DNA from: an uncultured Lachnospiraceae bacterium
GTDB lineage: Bacteria > Bacillota > Clostridia > Lachnospirales > Lachnospiraceae
DNA: 32,540 nt
Assembly (NCBI GenBank): GCA_947630855.1
Contig: CANRJF010000032.1
Location: 1-32,540, forward strand
Reading direction: 5' to 3'
Shown here: positions 1 to 6,111 of the stretch, piece after piece
Position numbering within the stretch: position 1 is the stretch's first letter
Layout of the letters: every line of letters starts with the position of its first letter
Notes under the pieces: model-generated
Database searches by the model: none
Told to the model about the DNA's origin: nothing
What the model saw: the letters and a program-made list of their open reading frames with translations, nothing else
Program-made: the position numbers and the translations under genes

Positions 1-2
1 TT

Positions 3-116
3 GTGAACTTTTTCAGCTTTTTCAATTATCTCAACCGAGAGGTGTTTATTCAAGATGCGAGTTATTTACCTGATACAATACATCCGGGAAAAAGATGTAT
101 TCCGTTTTTTTGTTAA
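3..116 (+). CDS. C-terminal end of an unidentified protein (partial)
   Basis: An open frame runs in from the window edge and stops at a TAA at 114-116, giving 37 visible residues. The segment contains LPDTIHPG; a DxxH arrangement of this kind occurs near the C-terminus of SGNH-type hydrolases and acyltransferases, but one short match cannot identify the family. A strong promoter for the next gene begins about 45 bases after the stop, so this is probably the last gene of an upstream unit. It could also be a chance open frame. Confidence 0.35.
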   Translation: MNFFSFFNYLNREVFIQDASYLPDTIHPGKRCIPFFC

Positions 117-161
117 TAAACAGACCAAGTACAACTAAAAGTAGAATAAATATACTAATAG

Positions 162-190
162 TTGACAAAAATCTTTATAGAATATATAAT
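162..190 (+). promoter_or_regulatory. Consensus sigma-70/SigA promoter
   Basis: TTGACA at 162-167 and TATAAT at 185-190 are separated by exactly 17 bases, a perfect vegetative promoter. The predicted start is near 197, giving a leader of about 27 bases to the glycosyltransferase ATG at 224. Confidence 0.8.
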
Positions 191-223
191 TATCAGGGAT
201 TTGGAAAAATATGGAGGATGCCA

Positions 224-928
224 ATGAAAGAAATCTCTGTCATTATGCCAGCCTATAATGTAGAAAAGTATATAGAGAAATGTTTAAAATCCCTGGAGAA
301 TCAATGTTTTAAGAATTTTGAAGTGATTATTGTCAACGATGGGAGTACCGACAAAACAGAAAAGATTATTTTAGACTATCAGAGCAAATCAAAATTGGAC
401 ATAAAGTATTTTTATGAGGAAAATGCCGGACAGGCATATGCCAGAAATAAAGCAATGGCAAAAGCTTCCGGAAAATATGTTGCCTTTATAGACAGCGATG
501 ATTATATTGATTCTGATTATTTGCAGCAGTTGGAATTATGTGCAGAAAATTACGAATCAGATATGGTTTCCTGTGGTTACCGGGTAATAGATGAGGCAGG
601 AAAGATTAGAAGTGAATGCAATATATCGCCTTTTGCACCGGAGAGCGGATTTGGGAGGGCAGGGATTTTTGCTATATGGGGAAGGCTTATCCGCAGGGAT
701 TTTATAATGAGGAATCATATATTTTTTCCCGTAGGAAAAATATATGAAGATGTGCCTTTTGCCATAAGTGCAAAGTTTTATGCAAAGAATGTGAGAAGTC
801 TTTCTTACGTTGGATATAATTATTGCCATCATCCAGGCAGTACTTTGAGAAAAGGTACTGTAAACAGCAGCAAATTTCCTATGGCGGAATTGGATGAAAC
901 ATCCGGAATACATAAAAAATATTCTTGA
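224..928 (+). CDS. GT2-family glycosyltransferase, apparently truncated at its C-terminus
   Basis: A cytoplasmic GT-A-fold glycosyltransferase that would transfer a sugar from a nucleotide sugar during surface polysaccharide synthesis. It starts with SVIMPAYNVEKYI and has the nucleotide-binding VNDGS (residues 37-41) and metal-binding DSDD (90-93). ATG 224 is chosen because GGAGG at 213-217 is six bases upstream; the ATG at 218 abuts that site. The product is 234 residues, whereas relatives usually run about 300 or more. The last residues lie at an out-of-frame junction with the methyltransferase reading frame, so the C-terminal part has probably been lost. Acceptor and linkage cannot be read from sequence. 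Confidence 0.8.
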   Translation: MKEISVIMPAYNVEKYIEKCLKSLENQCFKNFEVIIVNDGSTDKTEKIILDYQSKSKLDIKYFYEENAGQAYARNKAMAKASGKYVAFIDSDDYIDSDYLQQLELCAENYESDMVSCGYRVIDEAGKIRSECNISPFAPESGFGRAGIFAIWGRLIRRDFIMRNHIFFPVGKIYEDVPFAISAKFYAKNVRSLSYVGYNYCHHPGSTLRKGTVNSSKFPMAELDETSGIHKKYS

Positions 929-1529
929 TATTGGCTGTGGAAAGGGGCTGAATACGGCATTTTTTGCGGAAGATTACCCCAAAGCATCAGTTATTGGAGT
1001 GGATTTTTCAGAAGTCGGAATCCATAAAGCACAAGAAAATTATTCACACGTAAATAATCTGTCCTTTTTATGCTCCAATGCAATGGATTTGCAAAGCGAT
1101 AAAACATTTTCCCTTGTCTGTGCTTTTGAACTTCTGGAACATTTAGAAGACTGGGAACCTCTGGCGGTGAAAATAACAGAGCTTTCACACAAATATATTT
1201 TAGTTTCTGTTCCCGTTGGCAGAATGAGAGCATATGAAGTGGAAGCTGCAGGGCATTTCAGAAATTTTAAAAGGGGGGAATTGGAAAGATTTTTTAATCA
1301 CCATGGATTTAAAACGGTGAAGGTATTTTATGCGGGTTTTCCTTTTTACTCTCCTATTACCAGAGATTTGCTTTCCCTGGCAGGCGGCTCTCACGGGCTT
1401 TCGGGAAAAGAATTGGGTTTTTGGCAGAAAAAGTCATCATTGCTGCTTTATTATTTGTATCGGTACTTTTCAACTGTAAATTGGGGAGGCGACCAGTTTA
1501 TGGGATTGTTTGAGAAGGTGGAAGAATAG
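894..1529 (+). CDS. Class I SAM-dependent methyltransferase, probably N-terminally truncated
   Basis: SAM methyltransferase with motif I ILDIGCGKG at residues 10-18, the acidic ribose contact region GVDFS, and a post-I AFELLEHLED segment typical of the Methyltransf_11/23 group. Motif I sits almost at the N-terminus, where relatives usually have a few dozen residues before it. The ATG at 894 has only a weak upstream GGCGGA. The frame is open back to a TAA at 861-863 without a better start, and the gene overlaps the preceding glycosyltransferase by 35 bases in another frame. This fits a deletion that removed the 3' end of the glycosyltransferase and the 5' end of this gene. The substrate is unknown; the context suggests a glycan or lipid. 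Confidence 0.7.
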   Translation: MKHPEYIKNILDIGCGKGLNTAFFAEDYPKASVIGVDFSEVGIHKAQENYSHVNNLSFLCSNAMDLQSDKTFSLVCAFELLEHLEDWEPLAVKITELSHKYILVSVPVGRMRAYEVEAAGHFRNFKRGELERFFNHHGFKTVKVFYAGFPFYSPITRDLLSLAGGSHGLSGKELGFWQKKSSLLLYYLYRYFSTVNWGGDQFMGLFEKVEE

Positions 1530-1611
1530 CCAGAGTTTGTCCCTGGCAAGGTGACGTGCCGATACGCTGAGAATATATACCACAATTACAAAGTATTTTG
1601 CATCAAAAATC

Positions 1612-1640
1612 TTGTAAAATCAATGATGATAGCATATAAT
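1612..1640 (+). promoter_or_regulatory. Promoter of the toxin-antitoxin pair
   Basis: TTGTAA at 1612-1617 and TATAAT at 1635-1640 are spaced by 17 bases. The antitoxin ATG follows at 1686 behind GGAGGG at 1670-1675. Confidence 0.65.
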
Positions 1641-1685
1641 AGAAATGCAGTGAAATAAAAGTACATTTTGGAGGGAAACGAGTTT

Positions 1686-1844
1686 ATGGTATTTACCGAT
1701 GCTGTTAAAACAAGAGAAGATTCCTACACAGTAGAAAATGCTATGAATGCCCTGCTGTCAAAATTAGATGAAGCATTAGATGATGTAGAACATGGACGGG
1801 TATTGGATGAGGCTGAATTGTGGGCTGAAATTGATGCAGTTTAA
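1686..1844 (+). CDS. Small antitoxin of a type II toxin-antitoxin pair
   Basis: A 52-residue acidic protein (starting MVFTDAVKTREDS, ending WAEIDAV), preceded by GGAGGG ten bases before the ATG and by its own promoter. It lies 14 bases upstream of a RelE/ParE-family toxin. Size, charge and position fit an antitoxin whose C-terminal region masks the toxin. No ribbon-helix-helix or helix-turn-helix DNA-binding domain is obvious, which is unusual because most type II antitoxins also repress their operon. The assignment rests on the neighbour rather than on recognised family residues. Confidence 0.6.
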   Translation: MVFTDAVKTREDSYTVENAMNALLSKLDEALDDVEHGRVLDEAELWAEIDAV

Positions 1845-1858
1845 GGCTGGGTGGCATA

Positions 1859-2206
1859 TTGCAGAAGAAATATAAGATTAAATTTACTTATAGCAGCAGG
1901 GACGATATTCGGGGAATGAAGAAATATATTTTAGAAAATTTCAAATATCGTGAGCTGGGTGAGAATTTTACAAAAAAGATAAAAACAGCAGTTGAAGGTT
2001 TAAAGGCATTTCCCAAAGGTCATAATGCAACAGGGATTCGTTACAGAGGGTATGACATATATTTAAAACCATATCGTACATATCTTCTGTTTTATATTGT
2101 AGATGATGATTTATCAGTAGTGACGGTTCTTCGAGTGTTGCAGGACGGAATGAATTGGCAGTATATTTTGAAGCGTTGGATAAGTGAACAAACTTTAAAT
2201 GAATAA
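1859..2206 (+). CDS. RelE/ParE-superfamily toxin
   Basis: A 115-residue basic protein with the compact RelE/ParE layout: an N-terminal beta strand (YKIKFTYSSRD), two helices, then a beta sheet with RYRGYDIYLKPYRTYLLFYIVDDD and VLRVLQDGMNWQYIL, matching the usual ending of the family. RelE members cleave mRNA on the ribosome and ParE members poison gyrase; sequence alone does not decide which applies here. The start is a TTG at 1859 behind a weak GGGTGG. A weak start and ribosome site are common for toxins translated after their antitoxin. No ATG lies near the antitoxin stop; the next in-frame ATG (1916) would remove the first strand. Confidence 0.75.
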   Translation: MQKKYKIKFTYSSRDDIRGMKKYILENFKYRELGENFTKKIKTAVEGLKAFPKGHNATGIRYRGYDIYLKPYRTYLLFYIVDDDLSVVTVLRVLQDGMNWQYILKRWISEQTLNE

Positions 2207-2264
2207 GACTGACAGTTTATCATTTTGGTTTAAAAAGGAAAAATAAAGTAATCCAAAAATATAC

Positions 2265-2293
2265 TTTTCAACATATTATTATAAGTGTATAAT
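2265..2293 (+). promoter_or_regulatory. Possible promoter upstream of the deacetylase gene
   Basis: TATAAT at 2288-2293 is preceded 17 bases upstream by TTTTCA (2265-2270), a poor -35 match. The hairpin pair at 2320-2414 would lie in the resulting leader RNA. Confidence 0.35.
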
Positions 2294-2319
2294 AGAATAC
2301 GGTAAAGAATTGTAACTTC

Positions 2320-2426
2320 GCGAGCCCATTTTAAGAATTTGCTGCGCAAATTGGGGCTCGCTCACACTTGAATCATGTTCTGGGCCTACCGCTCAGCAAG
2401 TGAGCGGTTAGGCCATGAATGGTAAC
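2320..2426. repeat. Double-hairpin intergenic element
   Basis: Two strong inverted repeats lie between the toxin and the deacetylase gene. The first has arms GCGAGCCC (2320-2327) and GGGCTCGC (2354-2361), with an inner AATTT/AAATT stem. The second pairs GGCCTACCGCTCA (2383-2395) with TGAGCGGTTAGGCC (2401-2414), one base bulged, around a 5-base loop. Neither is followed by a T run, so ordinary termination is unlikely. The element ends with TGAATGGTAAC (2416-2426), an 11-base motif recurring with one change at 29698-29708 at the end of another hairpin-rich element. It may be a dispersed palindromic repeat or a structured leader. Confidence 0.5.
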
Positions 2427-2462
2427 AAAGAATTGACCGTATGATAGAAATGATGTGGTGAA

Positions 2463-4034
2463 ATGGATAAAAGAAAACGAAAAGATGAAACAAGGATAGT
2501 TGTAAGTGTTTTTTTTGGATTATTGATACTTTTGTTTATAGGTATTTATACAGGACGAAAAGGAATTGAAAATAAATCCCCCGACAGCATGGAAGTGGCA
2601 GATACCAAAACACAGACAGTATTGTCAGAACAAAACACTTCTGTTTTAAGGCAGGATACGGAAGAAGAAAGCAATACTTTAAAACAGGATACAGAAGAAG
2701 AAAGCAATACTTTAAAACAGGATACGGAAGAAAAAAACGGTACTTTAGAACAGGATACAGAAGTAAAAACCGAAACAAAACAACAGGATAAGGAAGATGA
2801 TGCCCACCGTCTTGAAATCATAAAACAGGCGGAAGTTTTAGCGGCATCTTATGACTATGACGGTTCCATCGCCCTGTTGAAATCTTTAGAGGGTTATGAG
2901 ACAGACGAAGAAATTATGAGTCAGATTCAGGAAATAAAATCCCTTCAGGATTCCTGTGTGCCGGTTAATATGGAAGAGGTTGTCCATGTGTTTTATCATT
3001 CCTTAGTGGTTGACCCGGTTCGTGCTTTTGCAAATCAGAACACAGACCCTCAGGCAGCGGGAAATAATCAATGGATGACTACGGTAACCGAGTTTGAAAA
3101 AATAATTCAGGAAATGTACGACAGCGGTTATGTCATTGTAGGTATTCATGATTTAATAGATGCTGCCACGGATGAAGCAGGCAATGCGGTATACCAGCCT
3201 GCCAGGCTGATGCTGCCTCCCGGAAAGAGGGCATATGTTCTTTCCCAGGATGATTTGTCCTATTATCACTGTTATGATAATTATGGTTACGCTTCCAAAT
3301 TGATTGTGGATGAAAATAATAAACCGGTCTGCGAATACATACAGGAAGACGGCACAACGGTGACGGGGGCTTATGATGTGGTGCCGCTTTTAGATGCTTT
3401 TATTGAAGAACATCCCGACGCTTCCTATCGGGGAGCCAAGGGAATTATCGCTTTAACCGGTTACAACGGCATTTTAGGATACCGCACGGATATCAGTTAT
3501 ACCGATGTGAATAATCCTAATTTGTATCAGGATAAAAAAAATTGGATTTTAGACCACCCTGATTTTGACATTGAAAGAGAACGGGCAGAGGCAAAAAAAG
3601 TGGCTGATGCCATGAAAGAGGACGGCTGGGAATTTGCCAGCCATACCTGGGGCCATATTAAAATTGGGGAAGTGAGTCTGGAACGTCTTATGTCTGATAC
3701 ACAGAAATGGAGGGAAAACGTGGAACCTATTGTAGGGCCTGTGGATACCATTATTTTTGCCCACGGACAGGATTTGGGGGACTGGGGCCCTTATTCCTCC
3801 TACGATGAAAAATACCAGTACCTCCGCGGTGAGGGTTATAATATTTTCTGTAACGTGGACAGCAATCTTTACCGGACATATTTCGGAAAGGATTACCTTC
3901 GTCAGGGAAGGGTAAACCTGGACGGTTTGACGCTCTATGGCAATGCGGTTGGGGAGAGAGATAATCTGTCGGAATTATTTGATGCTTCCAGTGTGTTAGA
4001 CCCCCTGCGGCCACCTGTATTACCCCTTCAATAA
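2463..4034 (+). CDS. Membrane-anchored polysaccharide-deacetylase-like protein
   Basis: A 523-residue extracellular protein. A basic start is followed by one membrane anchor (about residues 11-30), a hydrophilic stalk containing 11-residue repeats (61-104), a short helical linker (about 113-165) and a C-terminal catalytic-type domain. That domain has VLSQDD (D263/D264) and SHTWGH (H394, H398), resembling the aspartate and zinc-binding HxxxH of the NodB/CE4 fold, which removes acetyl groups from cell-wall or exopolysaccharide sugars. The domain carries long insertions, so the substrate is uncertain. The ribosome site before ATG 2463 is weak (GGTG). The gene stands alone between two structured intergenic regions. 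Confidence 0.7.
   Translation: MDKRKRKDETRIVVSVFFGLLILLFIGIYTGRKGIENKSPDSMEVADTKTQTVLSEQNTSVLRQDTEEESNTLKQDTEEESNTLKQDTEEKNGTLEQDTEVKTETKQQDKEDDAHRLEIIKQAEVLAASYDYDGSIALLKSLEGYETDEEIMSQIQEIKSLQDSCVPVNMEEVVHVFYHSLVVDPVRAFANQNTDPQAAGNNQWMTTVTEFEKIIQEMYDSGYVIVGIHDLIDAATDEAGNAVYQPARLMLPPGKRAYVLSQDDLSYYHCYDNYGYASKLIVDENNKPVCEYIQEDGTTVTGAYDVVPLLDAFIEEHPDASYRGAKGIIALTGYNGILGYRTDISYTDVNNPNLYQDKKNWILDHPDFDIERERAEAKKVADAMKEDGWEFASHTWGHIKIGEVSLERLMSDTQKWRENVEPIVGPVDTIIFAHGQDLGDWGPYSSYDEKYQYLRGEGYNIFCNVDSNLYRTYFGKDYLRQGRVNLDGLTLYGNAVGERDNLSELFDASSVLDPLRPPVLPLQ
2643..2774 (+). repeat. In-frame 33-bp tandem repeats in the deacetylase stalk
   Basis: Four consecutive copies of a 33-base unit encode VLRQDTEEESN, TLKQDTEEESN, TLKQDTEEKNG and TLEQDTEVKTE; a degenerate fifth follows (TKQQDKEDDAH). 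Copies 1-3 are very similar at the DNA level, so the array could change copy number by slippage and lengthen or shorten the stalk without breaking the frame. Confidence 0.85.
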
Positions 4035-4040
4035 TTCTAA

Positions 4041-4063
4041 AACGTATCTGTAAGAGATACGTT
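4041..4063. terminator. Hairpin just after the deacetylase gene
   Basis: AACGTATCT (4041-4049) and AGATACGTT (4055-4063) form a perfect 9-bp stem with a GTAAG loop, seven bases after the stop codon. There is no clear T run, so it is either a weak terminator or an mRNA-stabilising stem. Confidence 0.5.
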
Positions 4064-4131
4064 ATTCCCGCGAGCAACGAGCCAGGTGACTGCTTGCAGG
4101 CATTTGGCGACTGCCGCGAGGATCAAATACT

Positions 4132-4156
4132 CCGCTGCTCTGCAGCGGGGTCTTTA
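4132..4156 (+). terminator. GC-rich hairpin with short T tract
   Basis: CCGCTGC (4132-4138) pairs with GCAGCGG (4142-4148) around a TCT loop, followed by GGTCTTTAATTT. It probably terminates the deacetylase transcript. The stretch 4064-4131 between the two hairpins contains repeated CGCGAG and many GCxTGC-like words but no open frame, and looks like part of an intergenic repeat. Confidence 0.5.
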
Positions 4157-4180
4157 ATTTCTAAAAAAACTATAAAATAC

Positions 4181-4209
4181 TTGATATAAAAAAGTGACAC
4201 GAGTAAAAT
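4181..4209 (+). promoter_or_regulatory. Promoter of the ABC exporter genes
   Basis: TTGATA (4181-4186) and TAAAAT (4204-4209) are spaced by 17 bases. The predicted start is near 4216, leaving a leader of about 145 bases that contains the inverted repeat at 4246-4303. Confidence 0.6.
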
Positions 4210-4245
4210 GTTAGTTGCCAGTTATACTCCAGAGCATACACATTT

Positions 4246-4303
4246 GCCAAATGATTTGCTGTTTTTGGGGAAACAGCGAATATCTGTTGGCAAATCATTT
4301 GGC
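4246..4303. promoter_or_regulatory. 14-bp perfect inverted repeat in the exporter leader
   Basis: GCCAAATGATTTGC (4246-4259) and GCAAATCATTTGGC (4290-4303) are exact reverse complements separated by 30 bases. The spacer contains a smaller TGTTT/AAACA pairing. It lies between the predicted promoter and the ribosome site, so it can act as an RNA hairpin in the leader or as a dyad operator. No T run follows the right arm. Confidence 0.6.
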
Positions 4304-4361
4304 TCACGGGTATAAATTTAACCAGCGCTGACATTTTTTATAATATTAGGAGATGATAAGT

Positions 4362-6110
4362 ATGTTAAAGACCCTTATGGGGCAGGTAAAAGAATTTAAA
4401 AGCGATTCCATAAAGACGCCTTTGTATATGCTGCTGGAAGTCCTTATGGAAACATTAATCCCCCTGTTGATGGCCTCCATTGTGGATGACGGGGTACAGG
4501 CAGGAAACATCACCCATATCTACCAGGTGGGAGGGCTGATGGTGGTGGCGGCAGGGATTGGACTGTTTGCCGGCATTATGGGAGGAAAATACGGAGCCAG
4601 GGCTTCCGCCGGATTTGCCAGAAATCTCAGGGAATCCATGTACGGCAATATCCAGAATTTTTCCTTTTCCAATATTGACAAGTACAGCACTGCCGGACTT
4701 GTAACCAGAATGACTACGGATGTGACGAATCTGCAGAATGCGTACCAGATGATTCTTCGCATGTGTACCAGGGCGCCTTCCAGCATGATTTGCGCCCTTG
4801 CCATGGCGTTTTTCATCAATGCAAAAATTGCAAGCATATATCTTGTGGCAGTGATTTTTCTGGGGATTGTCATATTTTTTATCGCAAAGCGGGCCATGAA
4901 ATATTTTGACCAGGTGTTCCGCAAATATGACGATTTAAATGCCAGTGTCCAGGAGAATATTACAGGCATCCGGGTGGCAAAGGCATTTGTCCGGGAGGAA
5001 TTTGAGATTAAACGGTTCCACAGTGCCAGTCAGAATCTGTATAATATGTTTATAAGGGCGGAGTCTGTTGTTATTTTAAACATGCCTTTAATGCAGTTTA
5101 CCGTGTACACATGCATCCTGGGGATAAGCTGGATGGGGGCTCATATGATTGTGGCAGAAAGCCTTACCACAGGAGAGTTAATGAGTCTTTTAACTTACTG
5201 CATGAATATCTTAATGAGCCTGATGATGCTGTCTATGGTATTTGTAATGATTACCTTAAGTATGGCCAGCGCGGAACGTATCACGGAAGTTTTAACAGAA
5301 GAGCCGGATTTGGTAAATCCAGGGAATCCTGACTTTAAAGTGGAAGATGGCAGCATTGATTTTGAGGATGTCAGTTTTGATTACCACAAAAACGAGGGAG
5401 ACCCGGTGTTAAAGCATATTAATTTGCATATTAAGTCTGGAGAAACTATCGGTATTTTAGGAGGGACGGGAAGTTCTAAAACCAGCCTTGTAAATTTAAT
5501 CAGCCGCCTTTATGACGCCACGGAAGGACAGGTAAAAGTTGGGGGCAAAGATGTACGGACTTATGATTTGGAAACTTTAAGAAACGAAGTTTCTGTGGTA
5601 TTACAGAAAAATGTGCTGTTTTCCGGCACAATTTTGGAAAATCTCCGCTGGGGAGATTTAAATGCCAGTGAAGAAGAGTGTATCCGTGCATGTAAACTTG
5701 CCTGTGCAGATGAATTTATCGAGAAGATGCCCAAAGGATACCACACCTATATTGAGCAGGGGGGTTCTAACGTATCCGGTGGACAGAAACAGCGTCTCTG
5801 CATTGCCAGAGCCCTTTTGAAGAAACCGAAAGTCCTTATTTTAGACGACAGCACCAGCGCAGTGGATACGGCAACAGACGCAAAGATTCGGAGGGCTTTT
5901 CAGGAGGAAATTCCGGGCACCACAAAACTGATTATTGCCCAGCGTATTTCCAGCGTGCAGAATGCGGATCGCATTATTGTGATGGAAAACGGAATGATTC
6001 ATGGGTTTGGAACCCATGAAGAGTTGATGGAGTCAGACGAAATTTACCGCGATGTATTTGAATCCCAGATTGGGGGCAGCGGTGACTTTGACGAGAAGGG
6101 AGGAATGTAG
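4362..6110 (+). CDS. ABC exporter half-transporter with degenerate ATP site (subunit 1)
   Basis: A 582-residue ABC exporter: six-helix transmembrane domain (about 1-310), then ATPase domain. Walker A is GGTGSSKT (K373), the signature VSGGQ is at 471-475, and Walker B ends LILDD, so the usual catalytic glutamate is aspartate (D496). The H-loop histidine is glutamine (Q527 in IIAQRIS). These two changes mark the non-catalytic partner of heterodimeric exporters such as BmrC/BmrD and LmrC/LmrD. ATG 4362 is preferred because AGGAG (4348-4352) abuts the ATG at 4353 but lies nine bases before 4362. The next gene begins two bases after the stop and supplies the other half. Likely role: export of drugs, lipids or peptides. 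Confidence 0.9.
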   Translation: MLKTLMGQVKEFKSDSIKTPLYMLLEVLMETLIPLLMASIVDDGVQAGNITHIYQVGGLMVVAAGIGLFAGIMGGKYGARASAGFARNLRESMYGNIQNFSFSNIDKYSTAGLVTRMTTDVTNLQNAYQMILRMCTRAPSSMICALAMAFFINAKIASIYLVAVIFLGIVIFFIAKRAMKYFDQVFRKYDDLNASVQENITGIRVAKAFVREEFEIKRFHSASQNLYNMFIRAESVVILNMPLMQFTVYTCILGISWMGAHMIVAESLTTGELMSLLTYCMNILMSLMMLSMVFVMITLSMASAERITEVLTEEPDLVNPGNPDFKVEDGSIDFEDVSFDYHKNEGDPVLKHINLHIKSGETIGILGGTGSSKTSLVNLISRLYDATEGQVKVGGKDVRTYDLETLRNEVSVVLQKNVLFSGTILENLRWGDLNASEEECIRACKLACADEFIEKMPKGYHTYIEQGGSNVSGGQKQRLCIARALLKKPKVLILDDSTSAVDTATDAKIRRAFQEEIPGTTKLIIAQRISSVQNADRIIVMENGMIHGFGTHEELMESDEIYRDVFESQIGGSGDFDEKGGM

Positions 6111-6111
6111 G

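Noticed and set aside
557..913. 118-codon open frame on the - strand over the glycosyltransferase
   Set aside because: Shadow of the GT2 gene, which has clear motifs, promoter and ribosome site on the + strand.
2643..2774. 33-bp repeats as a CRISPR array
   Set aside because: The copies are directly adjacent without spacers and are in frame within a protein gene.
2536..2821. Two long - strand frames over the repeat region of the deacetylase gene
   Set aside because: Repetitive, low-complexity translations produced by the tandem repeats of the + strand gene.
4208..4315. 35-codon open frame spanning the 14-bp inverted repeat, possible exporter leader peptide
   Set aside because: Its ATG overlaps the predicted -10 box and lies upstream of the expected transcript start, and it has no ribosome site.
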